From Chitinophagaceae bacterium (GTDB lineage Bacteria > Bacteroidota > Bacteroidia > Chitinophagales > Chitinophagaceae): a stretch of 53,086 nucleotides of DNA. Where the stretch lies: the NCBI GenBank assembly GCA_947372235.1, contig CANBSW010000006.1, positions 1 to 53,086 on the forward strand. Direction: 5' to 3'. The notes under the pieces were generated by a model. The model saw only the letters and a program-made list of their open reading frames with translations. It was not told the origin of the DNA and did not search any database. Position 1 is the stretch's first letter; each line of letters begins with the position of its first letter. This document shows, one piece after another, positions 9,296 through 17,591 of the stretch. A program made the position numbers and the translations under genes.

Positions 9296-9382
9296 CCTCT
9301 GTTACTCTGTGTTGAAAAAAAGCTACTAAACGAGCTTCTTTTTTTAACACAGAGATACAGAGAATACAAAGTTAAACAGAGG
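9296..9382. repeat. Long inverted repeat after cysI
   Basis: The arms, beginning CTCTGT near 9298 and ending ACAGAG near 9362, share the core CTCTGTGTT followed by an A-run and GCT; the loop is TACTAAACG. An outer CCTCTGTT/AACAGAGG pair extends the structure to 9382. It probably ends the cysH-cysI transcript. It resembles in style the other gene-end palindromes of this window, although the arm text differs. Confidence 0.65.
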
Positions 9383-9403
9383 AAAAAATAATTTCATAAA
9401 AGT

Positions 9404-9418
9404 CTACCAAAATAGTAG
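9404..9418. promoter_or_regulatory. Operator CTACCAAAATAGTAG before the TonB receptor
   Basis: Palindrome of the form CTAC-N7-GTAG, preceded by AAAAGT. Its end is 8 bp before the -7 element at 9427-9434. The identical arrangement occurs at 12628-12642. It occupies the place where the -33 element should be, and no TTTG is seen there, so an activator replacing the -33 contact is as likely as a repressor. Confidence 0.6.
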
Positions 9419-9426
9419 GATTATAG

Positions 9427-9434
9427 TATCTTCG
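9427..9434 (+). promoter_or_regulatory. -7 element of the TonB receptor promoter
   Basis: TATCTTCG differs from TAnnTTTG at one base. The transcript should start near 9440, giving a leader of about 230 nt, long enough for the uORF and stems described below. Confidence 0.45.
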
Positions 9435-9490
9435 CATTTCAATAAACAAAAAGCTTTTCAAAAGCCCCGCTAAACCATAACTAAACAACC

Positions 9491-9520
9491 ATGATCAGAA
9501 ATTCTAAAAGACGATGTTGA
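9491..9520 (+). CDS. Short uORF ending in a cysteine codon, TonB receptor leader
   Basis: ATG 9491 to TGA 9518 reads MIRNSKRRC. The last sense codon is TGT. It lies about 50 nt after the predicted transcript start. The tail codons contain AAAAGAC (9506-9512), which can pair with GTCTTTT (9533-9539). By analogy with the four-cysteine frame before cysH it may sense cysteine supply. With one cysteine codon the evidence is weaker. Confidence 0.4.
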   Translation: MIRNSKRRC

Positions 9521-9650
9521 TTTTTTGTAAAAGTCTTTTCCGGTAGAATTATTTTTCTGAAAAGTTCCCCTTAAACGATTACTGCATTTGTCAGTTAAGC
9601 TGATGCCAGTTGCTAAAAGCGACATGGCCGATCTATAGGGTAAACTTTTC
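9506..9650 (+). promoter_or_regulatory. Structured leader of the TonB receptor with alternative stems
   Basis: Three pairings compete. Stem 1 is AAAAGAC 9506-9512 with GTCTTTT 9533-9539; stem 2 is CTTTTC 9535-9540 with GAAAAG 9559-9564; stem 3 is GAAAAGTT 9559-9566 with AACTTTTC 9643-9650. A further hairpin (GCCA-GTTGC, loop TAAAA, GCGAC-A-TGGC) occupies about 9605-9628. A ribosome stalled at the TGT codon at 9515 would block stem 1 and favour stem 2, which breaks stem 3 near the receptor start. No known riboswitch core, including the B12 box, was recognised. Confidence 0.4.
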
Positions 9651-9673
9651 ATCACCAAGAACCTAAACACATT

Positions 9674-12598
9674 ATGAAACGAATTAGTATATTATTCTTA
9701 TTAATATTTCCCCTGATCTCACAAGCCCAATTGAATGGAGCACTTATTTTAACCGGCAGAATTGTGGGCGAAAACCACGAAGGCTTACCCGGTGTTAGTG
9801 TTTCCATCAAGAATACAACGAAAGGAACTCAAACAGATTCAACTGGTAAATTTTCGTTGATCATTAACCAGAAACTGCCATTTATATTGGTGGTAAGCTC
9901 TGTTGGTTTTACACCGCAGGAGCTTGAGGTTAAGAATACAAGCAGCAATCTTACAATACAGCTAACTACACAAACCTATATCGCAAATGAAGTAGTGGTA
10001 ACAGCGAGCAGAACACCTGAAAAAATATTACGATCGCCGGTAGCTATTGAAAAATTAGACCTTCGTGCATTAAAAGAAACGCCATCGGCCAGTTTTTATG
10101 ATGCATTGGGTAATGTGAAAGGTGTTCAGTTAACCACGTCTTCATTAACATTCAAAGTGCCAAATACCAGAGGATTTAATATCCCTAATAATTTCCGTTT
10201 TATGCAATTGGTGGATGGTATTGATATGCAGGCGGCAACGCTTGGTGTTCCATTAGGCAATGCAATCGGACCAACAGAATTAGACATACAAAGTATAGAA
10301 ATAACGCCGGGTGCGGCTTCTGCTTTGTATGGTATGAATGCCATTAACGGAATGGCAAACCTGATCACTAAAAACCCTTTTAATTCAGAGGGCCTTAGTG
10401 TGTATCATAAAGTGGGTGTGAATCATGTGGATGGTAAAGATGCTCCGGTAAGTTTATTAACTGAAACGGCTATTCGTTATGCAAAAAAGATCAATGATCA
10501 TTTTGCCTTTAAGATTAACGCCAGTTATATGAGTGGTACAGATTGGATCTCGGATACGAGAAATGATCAAAACCCCAATAGCAAGATCACGGCCAATCCT
10601 GCTTACCCTTCTTTGAACGGCGATAATAATACTGCCTTTGACGGATGGAATAAATACGGCGATGATGCATTGGCAGGAAGTAATACAGTTTCTGTAACCG
10701 GCCTCACCATTGATGGTCAGGCAAACAGATCGCTCACAGTTGCACGTACCGGTTATTGGGAGAAAGACCTGGTAGATCCCAAAGTAAGTAACCTTAAATT
10801 TGATGCTGCATTGCATTACCGCTTTAACCCAAAAACAGAACTGACTTATTCATACCGGGTTGGTCAAATGGATGGCGTTTTTCAAAGAGGTAATAAAGTG
10901 AAGCTGGATAATGTAGTGGTACAGAATCACCAGCTGGAATTAAAAGGAAGAAATTTTACCGTTAAAACGTACATCTCAAAAGAAAATACCGGCAACTCAT
11001 ACAATGTAAAACCACTGGCTGATAATCTGGATCTTTACACTGGGGGAAGTGCTTCTGTGTGGGGAGCAAAATATAAAACAGCATTAACTACGTATGCAAC
11101 AGAACATGGTGGCGCATTAACTTCTGCAAATCTCGCAGCGGCTACGCAATACGCAAGACAACAGGCAGATCTGGGCAGGGTAGAACCCGGTACTGCAAGA
11201 TTTAATACGGTAAGGGATTCAATTATTAAGATCAATAACTGGGATATTAAATCAAGTACCATTCCGAATGCACCGGTAACAGGTGGTGCGGCGTTGATAC
11301 AGAAAAGTAATTTGTTTCATCTGGAAGGACAGTGGGATTTGACTGAATATATAAAATTTGTAAAAGTACTGGTGGGAGCTGATGCAAGGGTTTATGAACT
11401 CATTCCCGACGGAAATAATTTCGTGGATTTTACGCGCGCCATCGCCGACAGAAATACAGTATTACCTGATGGAAGTTTTGGAGCCAATACTTACTATAAA
11501 AAATTTGGCGGATTTATACAGTTAACCAAAACATTCTTTAATGATAAACTGAAACTGAATGGTTCATTGCGTGCCGATGATAACCCTGAGTTTACTACAA
11601 AATTCACTCCCCGTTTAGCTGCTGTATATACTTATAACGAAAAACACAATTTCCGTTTTACTTTTCAGAAAGGATACCGTTTCCCGGCTTTGTTTGAAGC
11701 ATTGTCATATGTAAATAATGGACGAGTGAAACGTGTAGGTATTTTGCCGATGATCAATGAAGGACTGGGCTATCGCGAAAACAGCTATACGCAATCATCT
11801 GTAGCCATATTTAATGCAGCAGTTAAAGCGGCAGGCAATACTGATGCAGCAGCTTTGGCAAATCGTAATTTATTACAGGTTGCAAATTTACCCGACGGAA
11901 CACCAGAAGGAATCACATCATTTGAGATAGGGTATAAAAGTGTTTTGTTTGATAATAAACTGATCCTTGATATTGATGCCTATTCAAATATCTATAAAGG
12001 ATTTTTAGGACAGGTGCAGGTATATGTTCCAATTGCTGAAACAGTAGGCTCTGATGCAGCAGTGATTGCCATGGTAGACAGAAACCGTGATGCTACAACA
12101 GCCAGTGCAGGAAATGCTGCCAGTAAAGGACAGGAACGTTACCGCGTTTACACCAATGCCAAAAATGAATATGCCACGTATGGTTCTTCATTGGGTATTA
12201 CTTACCAGTTCTATAAAACCTATGCACTATCCGGAAACCTGAATTATAATAATATCAAAGGCAATACAGATGCAGATCTTTTTGTAACCGGATTCAATAC
12301 ACCCAAATGGACATCCAATCTTTCTTTTGGAAACCGTGCTGTAACCAAAAATATCGGATTTAATGTTGTGTGGAAATGGCAGGACAGTTTCCTCTGGGAG
12401 AGTCCGTTGGTAACAGGTGATATAGCCGCTATTAATAATGTAGATGCACAGGTTACACTTCGTTTGCCTTCTGTTAAATCAACCGTTAAACTGGGAGGCA
12501 CCAATATTTTAAACAACCGCCATATACAATACGCAGGTGGGCCAACCATTGGAGCCTTGTATTATGTGGCAATTACACTTGACGGATTGCTGAATTAA
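9674..12598 (+). CDS. TonB-dependent outer-membrane receptor in the sulfur cluster
   Basis: 974 residues. Signal peptide 1-18 ending SQA, a carboxypeptidase-regulatory-like domain (about 25-105), a plug domain (about 112-235, from TASRTPEKI), then a large beta-barrel. It imports an unknown ligand through the outer membrane using the TonB system. There is no SusD partner, so it is not a typical SusC. Its place between cysI and the siroheme synthase/permease, with a shared operator, points to a sulfur-limitation function such as uptake of an organic sulfur compound. The ligand cannot be read from the sequence. Confidence 0.85.
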   Translation: MKRISILFLLIFPLISQAQLNGALILTGRIVGENHEGLPGVSVSIKNTTKGTQTDSTGKFSLIINQKLPFILVVSSVGFTPQELEVKNTSSNLTIQLTTQTYIANEVVVTASRTPEKILRSPVAIEKLDLRALKETPSASFYDALGNVKGVQLTTSSLTFKVPNTRGFNIPNNFRFMQLVDGIDMQAATLGVPLGNAIGPTELDIQSIEITPGAASALYGMNAINGMANLITKNPFNSEGLSVYHKVGVNHVDGKDAPVSLLTETAIRYAKKINDHFAFKINASYMSGTDWISDTRNDQNPNSKITANPAYPSLNGDNNTAFDGWNKYGDDALAGSNTVSVTGLTIDGQANRSLTVARTGYWEKDLVDPKVSNLKFDAALHYRFNPKTELTYSYRVGQMDGVFQRGNKVKLDNVVVQNHQLELKGRNFTVKTYISKENTGNSYNVKPLADNLDLYTGGSASVWGAKYKTALTTYATEHGGALTSANLAAATQYARQQADLGRVEPGTARFNTVRDSIIKINNWDIKSSTIPNAPVTGGAALIQKSNLFHLEGQWDLTEYIKFVKVLVGADARVYELIPDGNNFVDFTRAIADRNTVLPDGSFGANTYYKKFGGFIQLTKTFFNDKLKLNGSLRADDNPEFTTKFTPRLAAVYTYNEKHNFRFTFQKGYRFPALFEALSYVNNGRVKRVGILPMINEGLGYRENSYTQSSVAIFNAAVKAAGNTDAAALANRNLLQVANLPDGTPEGITSFEIGYKSVLFDNKLILDIDAYSNIYKGFLGQVQVYVPIAETVGSDAAVIAMVDRNRDATTASAGNAASKGQERYRVYTNAKNEYATYGSSLGITYQFYKTYALSGNLNYNNIKGNTDADLFVTGFNTPKWTSNLSFGNRAVTKNIGFNVVWKWQDSFLWESPLVTGDIAAINNVDAQVTLRLPSVKSTVKLGGTNILNNRHIQYAGGPTIGALYYVAITLDGLLN

Positions 12599-12627
12599 GA
12601 TAAAAAAATCATCAAATAACAAAAAGT

Positions 12628-12642
12628 CTACTAAAATGGTAG
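12628..12642. promoter_or_regulatory. Operator CTACTAAAATGGTAG before the siroheme synthase/permease gene
   Basis: Second good copy of the CTAC-N7-GTAG palindrome, with arms extended to TCTAC/GTAGA. A -7-like element (12651-12658, TTATTTTG) starts 8 bp after it, exactly as at the TonB receptor. The predicted leader is only about 20 nt, so here regulation must be transcriptional. Confidence 0.6.
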
Positions 12643-12683
12643 ATTTTTTGTTATTTTGCATACCTTGAATATTGTTGGAAGAT

Positions 12684-14240
12684 ATGTTGATAGAAACTGA
12701 GTCCCCCATACAAACTATTTCTGCGCAGAATACAGCCGGAAGCAATGCTTTATTCCCGGTTTTCTTAAAACTGGAAACCCTTTCTGTATTGATCATTGGT
12801 GGAGGAAATGTAGGGTTGGAAAAGTTGCAGGCAGTATTGGGTAATTCTCCTCTTGCCAAAATTCGTTTAGTAGCATTAAGTATTGAGGATAAGATATATG
12901 AACTGGCTGCCAAACATCCCAATATCAAATTATCTCAAAAGCCCTATCATCCGGATGATCTTTTTTTTGCAGAAATCCTGATCGTTGCGGTTAATAATAT
13001 TCCACTGAGCGAAAAGATCCGTAAGGATGCAAAGGAAAGAGGCATTCTGGTTAATGTTGCCGATAAACCCGATCTCTGCGATTTTTACCTCGGCTCTATT
13101 GTCAAAAAAGGAAATCTTAAAATAGCCATTTCAACCAATGGCAAATCACCCACGGTTGCCAAACGTTTAAAAGAAGTTTTGAACGAGATCATTCCTGCCG
13201 AAATGGAAGATGTGCTGAATGATATGCAATACATCCGCCAGAAATTAGATGGCGATTTTTCTGATAAAGTAAAACAGCTGAACGACCTCACAAAAATACT
13301 CGTAGCCAAACAGGTTTCACTCGAAGAAGTAAATCTGCAAAAACGAAAAGAAAAAAAATGGCAGCAGATTGTAAAGTTCTGTCTGTTTGCTTTTGTGTTT
13401 ATGATCGTTGGGGCAACGGTATTTAATTTCTTCCCTTCGCAGCAGGTGTTTGATACGGTAAAATCTATTCCCGATTATATTGATATTAATTCCTTCCTCA
13501 TCATGCTGCTCACCGGCTTTATGGCGCAAATGGTGGATGGATCATTAGGTATGGGGTATGGTACCATTTCAACTACATTTTTATTGGCAAATGGTGTTAG
13601 TCCGGCCGTAGTTAGTAGTCGTGTTCACTCGGCGAGGGTTTTCTCAAGTGGCGTATCAGGCTATAGCCATCACCGCTTTGGTAATATCAATAAAAAATTA
13701 TTTAAAACACTGGTGGTGCCGGGTATCATTGGTGCAGTAGCAGGTGCCTGTTTGGCCTATATCGGACAAAAATATTCTTCTTATGTGCGCATCCCTTTAG
13801 CTATTTATACTTCCTATCTCGGATACTTTATTATTCGCAAAGCCTTACGTAAAAAAACCGGACAGGAAAAAGTAAAACGAGCGGGATGGCTTGCCGGTGT
13901 GGGTGGTTTCATGGATGCATTTGCCGGCGGTGGCTGGGGTGCACTGGTTACCAGTACCCTGATCTCAAAAAGAAAAAGTCCGCGTTATGTAATCGGCTCT
14001 GTTTGTCTGGCAGAATTTTTTGTAGTGTTTGCCAGTGCGGTTACTTTCTTTATTCTCTTAAAACATATTCCGGTAGGCGATGTGCTGGGACTGATAATTG
14101 GCGGAGTAATCGCCGCACCTATTGCAGCGAGGCTGGTTGGTAAACTTCCCCTCAAAACCATGTATTTCGCCGTTGGCGGATTGGTTACTTTGACCAGTTT
14201 GTTTAGTTTGTGGAAAGCGGTGAATTCTATTCTTCATTAA
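12684..14240 (+). CDS. Siroheme synthase (Met8/CysG N-domain) fused to TauE/SafE (TSUP) permease
   Basis: 518 residues. Residues about 20-225 are a precorrin-2 dehydrogenase/sirohydrochlorin ferrochelatase: Rossmann motif IIGGGNVGLEKL near 38-49, then NVADKPDLCDF and ISTNGKSPTVAKRL. This completes siroheme synthesis after CobA. Residues about 235-518 are a polytopic TSUP-family membrane domain, including MVDGSLGMGYG and a second glycine-rich half. Family knowledge: TSUP proteins move sulfite, sulfonates or sulfate. No other sulfate transporter is seen nearby, so import of sulfate is a reasonable inference; sulfite export is the alternative. ATG 12684 was chosen over upstream TTG codons. Confidence 0.88.
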   Translation: MLIETESPIQTISAQNTAGSNALFPVFLKLETLSVLIIGGGNVGLEKLQAVLGNSPLAKIRLVALSIEDKIYELAAKHPNIKLSQKPYHPDDLFFAEILIVAVNNIPLSEKIRKDAKERGILVNVADKPDLCDFYLGSIVKKGNLKIAISTNGKSPTVAKRLKEVLNEIIPAEMEDVLNDMQYIRQKLDGDFSDKVKQLNDLTKILVAKQVSLEEVNLQKRKEKKWQQIVKFCLFAFVFMIVGATVFNFFPSQQVFDTVKSIPDYIDINSFLIMLLTGFMAQMVDGSLGMGYGTISTTFLLANGVSPAVVSSRVHSARVFSSGVSGYSHHRFGNINKKLFKTLVVPGIIGAVAGACLAYIGQKYSSYVRIPLAIYTSYLGYFIIRKALRKKTGQEKVKRAGWLAGVGGFMDAFAGGGWGALVTSTLISKRKSPRYVIGSVCLAEFFVVFASAVTFFILLKHIPVGDVLGLIIGGVIAAPIAARLVGKLPLKTMYFAVGGLVTLTSLFSLWKAVNSILH

Positions 14241-14277
14241 GGTTACCAAATCAAACCAAATTTGTTGCTGTAAATTG

Positions 14278-14285
14278 TATCTTTG
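14278..14285 (+). promoter_or_regulatory. -7 element of the MNT/HEPN operon
   Basis: TATCTTTG matches TAnnTTTG exactly. No good -33 box lies about 19 bp upstream. The transcript would start near 14292, only about 15 nt before the MNT start codon. Confidence 0.5.
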
Positions 14286-14306
14286 TATATAACAAGGATT
14301 ACATTT

Positions 14307-14630
14307 ATGCATCCAGTAGTGCAACAAATAGCGAAAGAATACAAGGTGGTACTTCATGAGCTGTATGGCAATGAACTGGCCGAACTGGTACTATTTGGAT
14401 CACATGCCCGTGGTGATGCCGGGGAAGAATCTGATGTAGACTTCGCCATCGTACTTCGAAACCCTGCTACAAGAAGTGCTGAAGAACTTGTAAAAACCTC
14501 GCCAATATCATCGCGTCTTTCACTTAAATATGGGTTGATGATATCCTCGCTGCCTATATCATTATATAAAAAACAAACTTCCGGACAGGGAGTGTTTCAA
14601 AACATTCGAAAAGAAGGTATTTCAATATGA
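14307..14630 (+). CDS. MNT-type nucleotidyltransferase (antitoxin of HEPN/MNT pair)
   Basis: 107 residues. The minimal nucleotidyltransferase fold is shown by GSHARG at 31-36 and the metal-binding pair D43/D45 in ESDVDF. In HEPN/MNT modules this protein usually AMPylates and silences the HEPN RNase. Its stop overlaps the HEPN start in an ATGA junction, so the two are coupled. ATG 14307 was preferred over an upstream TTG. Confidence 0.8.
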   Translation: MHPVVQQIAKEYKVVLHELYGNELAELVLFGSHARGDAGEESDVDFAIVLRNPATRSAEELVKTSPISSRLSLKYGLMISSLPISLYKKQTSGQGVFQNIRKEGISI

Positions 14631-15031
14631 GTATATCTTCTTATAATGAAGCGATGAAGGCAATTAATAAAGCCGAAGATGCTCTTCGCAGTGCACAATA
14701 TGATTTAGGAGGAGGTTTTGTACTGGCAACTGCAAACCGTGCATACTATGCCTGTTACTATTGTATAACGGCCCTGTTGTATACGAAAGAAGTCTACACA
14801 AAAACTCATCAGGGCAGTCGTGCTAAATTCTCTGAATTGTTTATAAAAACAGGAATCTTCCCTTTAACAATATCCGATTCACTTGCGCTTATATTTGATT
14901 CCCGTCAGGAAGCTGATTATGACCTGGATGCAGATATTACAGTGCAAGAAGCCCGTAACCTGATTGAAAAAGCGAAAGAATTTGTGCAGCTTTCTACAAA
15001 GTATTGCAACGATTTGTATGCCACCGGCTAA
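14627..15031 (+). CDS. HEPN-domain protein (toxin of HEPN/MNT pair)
   Basis: 134 residues, a UPF0332-like HEPN helical bundle. The segment NRAYYACYY (residues 37-45) aligns with the usual RAYYAxFH active motif, but the histidine place is taken by Y45, so RNase activity is uncertain. The C-terminal SRQEADYDLD segment is typical of the family. It forms a two-gene unit with the MNT gene; no third gene joins it. A silenced or non-catalytic module is possible. Confidence 0.75.
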   Translation: MSISSYNEAMKAINKAEDALRSAQYDLGGGFVLATANRAYYACYYCITALLYTKEVYTKTHQGSRAKFSELFIKTGIFPLTISDSLALIFDSRQEADYDLDADITVQEARNLIEKAKEFVQLSTKYCNDLYATG

Positions 15032-15408
15032 AATGGTCTATTTAATTGAAGCAATAGCTTTTGGAAAGTTGTAAACTTTTCAAAAACAGAAAGTCCCCCT
15101 TTTGTGTAGTGATTTTCAAATGAAACTTGATGAGTGATTAACCGCCAAGGCGCTAGGGCGCTAAGGTTCACTATGCGTGTTGTTGTAAAAACCTAGCGTA
15201 TCATTGCGTTATCGCGACTTTGCGGTTAAATTCATTTGTAGCAAGGTCGTTACACCCCGAAAACCATTTCGTAAATATATTGCCTTTCAATGCTTTATCA
15301 CTAGTGCTTCTGGCGTAATATTAAGGTACGATCAATGCTTGCCTGAAGAAATAAAACAGAAATATTTCTTTCGTGCAGTAGTTGATGGTATCATTAAACT
15401 ACATTAAC
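15032..15408. other. Intergenic region between the HEPN gene and the GH3 gene
   Basis: 377 bp. It contains an imperfect inverted repeat at 15138-15229 and no convincing gene. A 67-codon frame at 15204-15407 overlaps this repeat, has no family resemblance and was rejected. No clear TAnnTTTG promoter for the GH3 gene was seen. Confidence 0.6.
15138..15229. repeat. Imperfect palindrome with CGCTAAGG/CTTTGCGG text
   Basis: TTAACCGC (15138-15145) pairs with GCGGTTAA (15222-15229), and CGCTAAGGTT (15159-15168) pairs with AACCTAGCG (15190-15198, one bulge). The arm text (GCGCTAAGG, GACTTTGCGG) resembles other gene-end palindromes in this window. Confidence 0.6.
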
Positions 15409-17463
15409 ATGAGAACCCATCCCCAAAAAACATGGCTGCTTTTTGCTGTAATTACAACCGTTTGCTATACCACTGCAAATGCACAGGTTAGCAATTCATC
15501 TCCCAAACAACCTGTCTTAGGCCATCGCACAGTGAATATCCTTACCATCAATGGTTTGCAGTTCAAAGACCTGAATAAGAACGGTAAACTGGATAAGTAT
15601 GAAGACTGGCGTTTATCCAATGAAGTAAGAAGCAAGGACCTGCTTTCTAAAATGAGTGTAGAAGAGAAAGTTGGTTTTATGTTGATCAGTACTTCAGGTT
15701 TAAAGAATGAAAATACCTTTGGAGGAGCCCAGGGGGGAGGAACCCCAGGTGTGATCACCAGTGATTTTAATGAGGATGACAGGGTTGCCACCAATAATAT
15801 GTTCACACGTAAGCCACTTCCGGTTCCTATGATGAATATTGCGGGCACAACCAAGGGGGTTACCCAGTTTCATTTAAGGCATTTTATTTTTCGTGCCAAT
15901 CTGAGTGCAAGAACCACTGCAGAGTGGGCCAATAAATTACAGGCACTTTGTGAAAGTGATGGATTGGGCATTCCGGCCATCATTGCTTCCAATCCGCGTA
16001 ATCATTTAACCAAAGATGCTTCGGTTGGATTGAGTGTTGGAAAAACAGTATTCTCTACCTGGCCGGGCGAATTGGGTTTATCTGCCATGCACGATCTGAA
16101 ACTGGTACATGAGTTTGCAGATATCGCACGCCAGGAATGGGCCGCCGTTGGTTTACGCAAAGGATATATGTATATGGCCGATCTCAGTACAGAACCACGC
16201 TGGCAAAGAATTGAAGGAACTTTTGGTGAGAATGCCGAATGGGTGGCACAAATGATTTCAGAAGTAGTAAAGGGATTTCAGGGAAATAAATTAAGTGCAA
16301 CTTCAGTAGCATTGACCACCAAACATTTTCCCGGGGGTGGTGCAGGCGTTGGCGGACAGGACCCGCATTTCGATTGGGGCAAACAGGAACATTTTCCCGG
16401 AGGCAAGTTTGAGAATAACTTAATTCCATTCAAAGCCGCTATCAAAGCAGGAACATCTGCCATCATGCCATATTATTCAATGCCTTTGGATACCAAATAT
16501 GAAAAGATCGCCTATGCGTATAACAAAGCAATGATCACTGATCTCTTGAGAAAAGAATTAGGCTTCAAAGGCATCATCAATTCTGATACTGGTCCCATTG
16601 AGATGATGCCATGGGGCGCAGAAAATCTAACCATCAAAGAACGTTATAAAAGAACGATGGAGGCCGGTGTAAACCTCTATTCAGGTTCAGCAGATCCAAC
16701 ACCATTATTGGAAACCGTAAAGAGCGGTATGGTAGATATTAAACTGGTAGATACTTCTGTGTATCGTTTGCTGATGGAAAAATTTACATTAGGCTTATTC
16801 GAAAATCCCTATGTGGATGTGGATGCAGCTGAAAAACTGGTGGGCAATGCCAAATTTCAGGAAAGGGCTAATCTGGCCATGCGCAAATCCATCGTACTCT
16901 TACGTAACGAAGCAAAAACACTTCCACTGAAAGCAAAAACAAAAGTGTATTTCGAAACGTATTATCAAAAGAAAGGGGCTAATCCAACCAAAGTATATGA
17001 AGGCAAAGACAATCCTTACAATGTAGAATTTGTTGGCACCCCAGAAGCTGCTGATATTGTATTGGTATGGGTAACCCCTGCACCTAAAGCCCTGTTTGAA
17101 TCTGATGGCAGCCCTTTATATCTTGCTTTATCGAAGAATGGGGTAGATGTTAATTACCTGAATACCTTATCTGCCAAAAAGCCCACCATCATGGCCATTA
17201 ATTACACCAATCCATGGGTGATAGATGAAGTATATAATGCGAAGACAAAATCAAACATCAAAGGAATGATCGCTACATTTAATACTACCCCGGATGCTTT
17301 ACTGGATATAGTGTTTGGTAAATTTAATCCAACCGGAAAAATGCCATTCACAACACCGGTATCTGAAGCAGAAGTAGAAAAACAATTATCAGACGTGCCG
17401 GGGAATTTGAAAGGTGCAAATTATCCATTGTTTAAATTTAATGAGGGATTGAGTTATAAATAG
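15409..17463 (+). CDS. Exported glycoside hydrolase family 3 protein
   Basis: 684 residues with a signal peptide (about 1-26, ending ANA). The N-terminal GH3 barrel shows KHFPGGGAG (about residue 304) and GFKGIINSDTGP, where the Asp of SD is the expected nucleophile. A GH3 C-terminal alpha/beta domain follows. Such enzymes release glucose, xylose or N-acetylglucosamine from glycan ends; the substrate is not predictable here. ATG 15409 was chosen because it starts the signal peptide. The next two genes are also exported and carbohydrate related. Confidence 0.88.
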   Translation: MRTHPQKTWLLFAVITTVCYTTANAQVSNSSPKQPVLGHRTVNILTINGLQFKDLNKNGKLDKYEDWRLSNEVRSKDLLSKMSVEEKVGFMLISTSGLKNENTFGGAQGGGTPGVITSDFNEDDRVATNNMFTRKPLPVPMMNIAGTTKGVTQFHLRHFIFRANLSARTTAEWANKLQALCESDGLGIPAIIASNPRNHLTKDASVGLSVGKTVFSTWPGELGLSAMHDLKLVHEFADIARQEWAAVGLRKGYMYMADLSTEPRWQRIEGTFGENAEWVAQMISEVVKGFQGNKLSATSVALTTKHFPGGGAGVGGQDPHFDWGKQEHFPGGKFENNLIPFKAAIKAGTSAIMPYYSMPLDTKYEKIAYAYNKAMITDLLRKELGFKGIINSDTGPIEMMPWGAENLTIKERYKRTMEAGVNLYSGSADPTPLLETVKSGMVDIKLVDTSVYRLLMEKFTLGLFENPYVDVDAAEKLVGNAKFQERANLAMRKSIVLLRNEAKTLPLKAKTKVYFETYYQKKGANPTKVYEGKDNPYNVEFVGTPEAADIVLVWVTPAPKALFESDGSPLYLALSKNGVDVNYLNTLSAKKPTIMAINYTNPWVIDEVYNAKTKSNIKGMIATFNTTPDALLDIVFGKFNPTGKMPFTTPVSEAEVEKQLSDVPGNLKGANYPLFKFNEGLSYK

Positions 17464-17591
17464 TGTTACTGAGAGAAATAAAGTAAATTGATTTCTGAAT
17501 AATCTTCGCGCTCCTTTGTGCCCTCACGTCTTTGCGGTGAAAAAGTAGCGGAGCATCAGAAAAAACTGTACAATACTCTAACATTCCCGTT

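Noticed and set aside
9603..9638. Second short frame (11 codons, starting MPVAKS) in the TonB receptor leader
   Set aside because: It lies inside a strong hairpin and has no cysteine or other meaningful codon run.
9441..9673. Cobalamin or SAM riboswitch before the TonB receptor
   Set aside because: No B12 box, no SAM-type core and no cobalamin genes nearby; the stems found fit a uORF-based switch better.
9674..12598. SusC-type glycan importer
   Set aside because: No SusD gene follows and the neighbours are sulfur genes.
15204..15407. 67-codon open frame before the GH3 gene
   Set aside because: It overlaps an intergenic palindrome, has no recognisable family text and unlikely composition.
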